The notes beneath the pieces were generated by a model. It worked only from the letters and a program-made list of their open reading frames with translations. It was not told the origin of the DNA and searched no databases. The position numbers and the translations under genes are program-made. Positions 61,313 through 64,000 of a stretch of DNA of 64,000 nucleotides are shown here, one piece after another (position 1 is the first letter of the stretch; each line of letters opens with the position of its first letter). This stretch comes from Tubulanus polymorphus. Taxonomy: Eukaryota > Nemertea > Palaeonemertea > Tubulaniformes > Tubulanidae. Where the stretch lies: assembly GCF_964204645.1 (NCBI RefSeq), contig NC_134035.1:124001-188000 (forward strand), read 5' to 3'.

Positions 61313-61410
61313 GTAACCAGAAAAAAATGCTCTGAAACTATTAAACTATTTAAGAAACAATTTTCTATGAAAGAATAAGGCTTAAGAGTAAATTTGAAGT
61401 CAAGTTCTCC
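61313..61410. repeat. Dispersed repeat E, copy 1
   Basis: About 97 bp from GTAACCAGAAAAAAATGCTC to TTTGAAGTCAAGTT, nearly identical to 63907-64000. A shorter relative lies near 63155-63200. Confidence 0.85.
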
Positions 61411-62011
61411 CAATATTCGTTCGTTTGTTTGTTTATCCGCCCGGTGAGTTCTAACACTGCCCACACATATTTATCCAGTTCATCTGATCCTGATCATCAA
61501 ACTCCAATAATTCCATCCTAATGATGACAAACATCCTAAAAGATATAAATGAAACTTAATAGATTTGGGGCCACCAATCAGTTATACAGAGTTAGAGTTA
61601 AGTCTAGTTACCGGTGTATCAGAGAAATGGCAATCTAAGGTAGCCTACTCCCCAAAATGAGTGTCAGGGGTCAAATATTTTTTGTCTCCGATTTTGATGT
61701 CAAATATTCATTTAATTTTTAAGGTAGAAATTGATGCTCTTACTAAAACCCTGTATTATAATTCCTGCAACATAATTACAGGCTGCTTCAAATAACCACA
61801 TTGACAATTCTTATGAAATGCAGAAAACAGTGTTTACAGATAAACTGCTTTCTCATAATTGTTTTGGAAACTTATAAGAAATTCTACTCACACACTCACT
61901 AGCCCTTGTCTAGCAGTAATGGTAGTCCACCGAGTTCCACAAATCCACATACCGAGTTCCACACCTCCTGGAGTCCACCATTGACTGTTTTTTTTAGTAT
62001 CAATCCACTTA

Positions 62012-62141
62012 TAGTCCGGTTAGTTGACTAAATAGTCCAGTTAGTTCACATATAGTCTGGTTAGTTCACTAGTAGTCCAGTTAGTTCACTTATAGTCCGG
62101 TTAGTTGACTAGAAGTCCAGTTAGTTCACTAGTAGTCCGGA
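62012..62141 (+). repeat. 20-bp tandem repeat, about 6.5 copies
   Basis: Units of TAGTCCGGTTAGTTGACTAA and variants (CCAG, CTGG; TTCACT), with one 21-bp unit. Confidence 0.9.
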
Positions 62142-62149
62142 AGAAGTTC

Positions 62150-63520
62150 ACTGAAGAAGTAAAACTGTGATGAATTTCAGTTGAAGTCAACATCCAGTAT
62201 TCGTGATGAAGTTTACACGACAGCCCGAAGAAAACCTGAAATATAAAATTGAAATCACATTAACAGGAAGACTGACTGAGAGGTTGGGGAGGATGGGTGA
62301 AAAGAGAAGCAAACACAATAACTCAGGCTTAAGCAAAAATTTTCAGCAGTTTTCAGTCACACTGGATTAACAGATTCACGTTTTACACAAGAGCCCAGCC
62401 TGTGGCAGTAGGAGAAAGCTGTTGTAACTAACTGGTCGAGTCAGCTGGTCTTAACCTGCTGAACAAGATGTGGTGCTGGAGGAAGTTAAAGAACAGTTCA
62501 TCAAGATTTGTGAAACTATCCCCTGCACCATGTGCAATGCAAGCGGCTAGGGTAGTGCGGCCCGTGTAGGCTAGAAAGAGTTTTTTTTACACTGAGTGAG
62601 GTCCCTGTTAGTCTAGTACCTAGCCGTCGTTCCCCAAACAACCCGGAACCCGTAGTAACAACGACTGACTGATTCAGACTAAATTTGAGTAGGTCCCGGC
62701 CTCACTGACTGACACTGACTACTGTAGTAGTGAAGTGTCTGCGAAGTCGCTGGAGGAGTGAGGTCCCCCTAAACTGTGTGTACCTGATGAGGACATGAAA
62801 ATGAAATATCATGCATGAATTCTTATCTTTTTAACCAATATCAAAATTCGTACATTTAGAATCATCGCGGCTTTAAAGTCTTTATCAATTGAGGGAATAG
62901 TTCACTGTAAATAAAGAATTAGCGATTGAATTGAGCCCGCTCCACAGTAAAAATAGCGCGATCAATTCAATCTCGACCGTCTAGTGCTGCCGCTATGTAT
63001 AACGATAGCGTGGAAAACGTGAACTAACATAATACTCGCTTGCCAGAGTCTTCGAACGGCAGGAGTGGACGAACTAATTACCGATTTGCGGGCCGGATTC
63101 CGAGGAAAATTCTCAAACTCTGAAAACTGCTCAGAAACGTTTGAACCAAACATTTGTTCTATAAAAGAATGAGCCTTAAAAAGTAAATTTGAATCGGGGT
63201 ATTTCTAGTATGGTCTGGGAGAGAGCGACAGGTGTTTGTATGTTCCCTGTTTATTTGCGCGCAAATAGAATATATCGAAGAAGAAATACGGAAATATTGT
63301 CAATTCAGATAATAAATCATCATTCAAAATGTAAATGAATAATTTATTCTGTATGTAAGTACTATATTCATTGATAAGTAAGTGAATTTTAGCTAAAAAG
63401 AATTAAATATGATACCTAAAAGATAAGGAAATATCATACAAAATTCAGAACGTATTCATGGTATCATATTTAATCAGAATTAGACGACACACTGGTCCGT
63501 TTTGTACGTAATAAGGACAT
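62150..63520. other. Intergenic, nothing firmly supported
   Basis: No gene with splice or start support. ATACTCGCTTGCCAGAGTCT at 63034 resembles the end of long-TIR element A at 39314, and may be a fragment of that family. Confidence 0.4.
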
Positions 63521-63523
63521 TTA

Positions 63524-63600
63524 AATTCCGGCGGTAAATATGCGCTACTATTTTAGTTCACAGAAATTCCGCTATCGTTATTCGTAGGGGCAGCGCTGTA
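63524..63600. repeat. Dispersed repeat G, copy 2
   Basis: Diverged copy of the block at 58540-58635, in the same orientation. Confidence 0.5.
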
Positions 63601-63904
63601 CGGTAACTATCTAACTCAGCCTCGCAATCTTACTGCGGCATGCGAGTAATACAGATATTTTTCTTAGCCGAATTTCGTTCATTATCTAATACGATTCCAT
63701 TGTATATGAATAATTCTACTATCGTTCAAGGTTTTTTGAAGGGCATCTTCTTTTTAAAACGAACTTTAAACCATTTTTGATAGAACTCTTTTGTCCGCGG
63801 AATCTATACGCATCCGGTAAAGCGGTAGGCTCACATGCCAAAGGAAGAATTTCAAGCAAATTAAATTTTATTCTCTAAAATAGTACATTCAACTACCACT
63901 AACA

Positions 63905-64000
63905 CTGTAACCAGAAAAAAATGCTCTGAAACTATTAAACTATTAAAGAAACAATTTTCTATGAAAGAATAAGGCTTAAGGGTAAATTTGAAGTCAAGTT
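63905..64000. repeat. Dispersed repeat E, copy 2 (runs off the window)
   Basis: Nearly identical to 61313-61410, with two or three substitutions or indels. It reaches the window edge, so the true repeat is longer. Confidence 0.85.

Noticed and set aside
1-64000. CRISPR array, prokaryotic operons, viral genes, toxin genes
   Set aside because: None seen. Tandem arrays have no spacers, and the sequence is eukaryotic in structure.

Overview
The window is animal nuclear DNA. It has split genes with GT-AG introns, an AT-rich non-coding background, many minisatellites, small foldback elements and tRNA-derived repeats. No operon, prokaryotic signal or viral gene was seen. Repeat style and protein composition suggest a marine invertebrate, perhaps a lophotrochozoan; that is inference, since no diagnostic marker gene is present.

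One minus-strand gene dominates, running from 51286 down to 8575 (about 42.7 kb). I rebuilt it exon by exon from open frames, GT donors, AG acceptors and matching intron phases. It encodes a very large, mostly disordered protein with one canonical LIM zinc finger near the C-terminus (C-x2-C-x17-H-x2-C-x2-C-x2-C-x17-C-x2-H). The finger is split over the exons at 15982..16103 and 12890..12963. The nearest family look is the single-LIM actin-associated proteins (EPLIN/LIMA1, Xin, MICAL-like). The longest chain is about 2,770 residues, of which about 2,125 come from a single 6.4-kb exon (26644..33018).

The gene seems to have several starts. Short ATG-containing exons that all end in phase 0 lie at 51104..51286, 47025..47231, 46363..46383, 37392..37424, 36387..36467 and 24068..24754. 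Any of them could be joined in frame to the next shared exon, so the same LIM-bearing C-terminus could carry different N-termini. Small in-frame exons (42 nt, 18 nt, and a probable 27 nt) add further choice. The last exon (8575..8807) is built largely from an 18-bp minisatellite and would give an NSDI-type repeat tail.

Layout: 1-8574 is mostly non-coding, with four minisatellites between 4.5 and 6.5 kb and one doubtful plus-strand first exon at 2488..2680. 8575-51286 is the LIM gene, with introns holding microsatellites, minisatellites and at least three inverted-repeat elements. 50.9-51.7 kb holds two tRNA-derived SINE-like units in opposite orientation. 51.7-64 kb is mostly non-coding: simple repeats, a 410-bp inverted-repeat element, dispersed repeat pairs, and one small intronless minus-strand ORF (60850..61116) with a good start context and a downstream ATTAAA signal.
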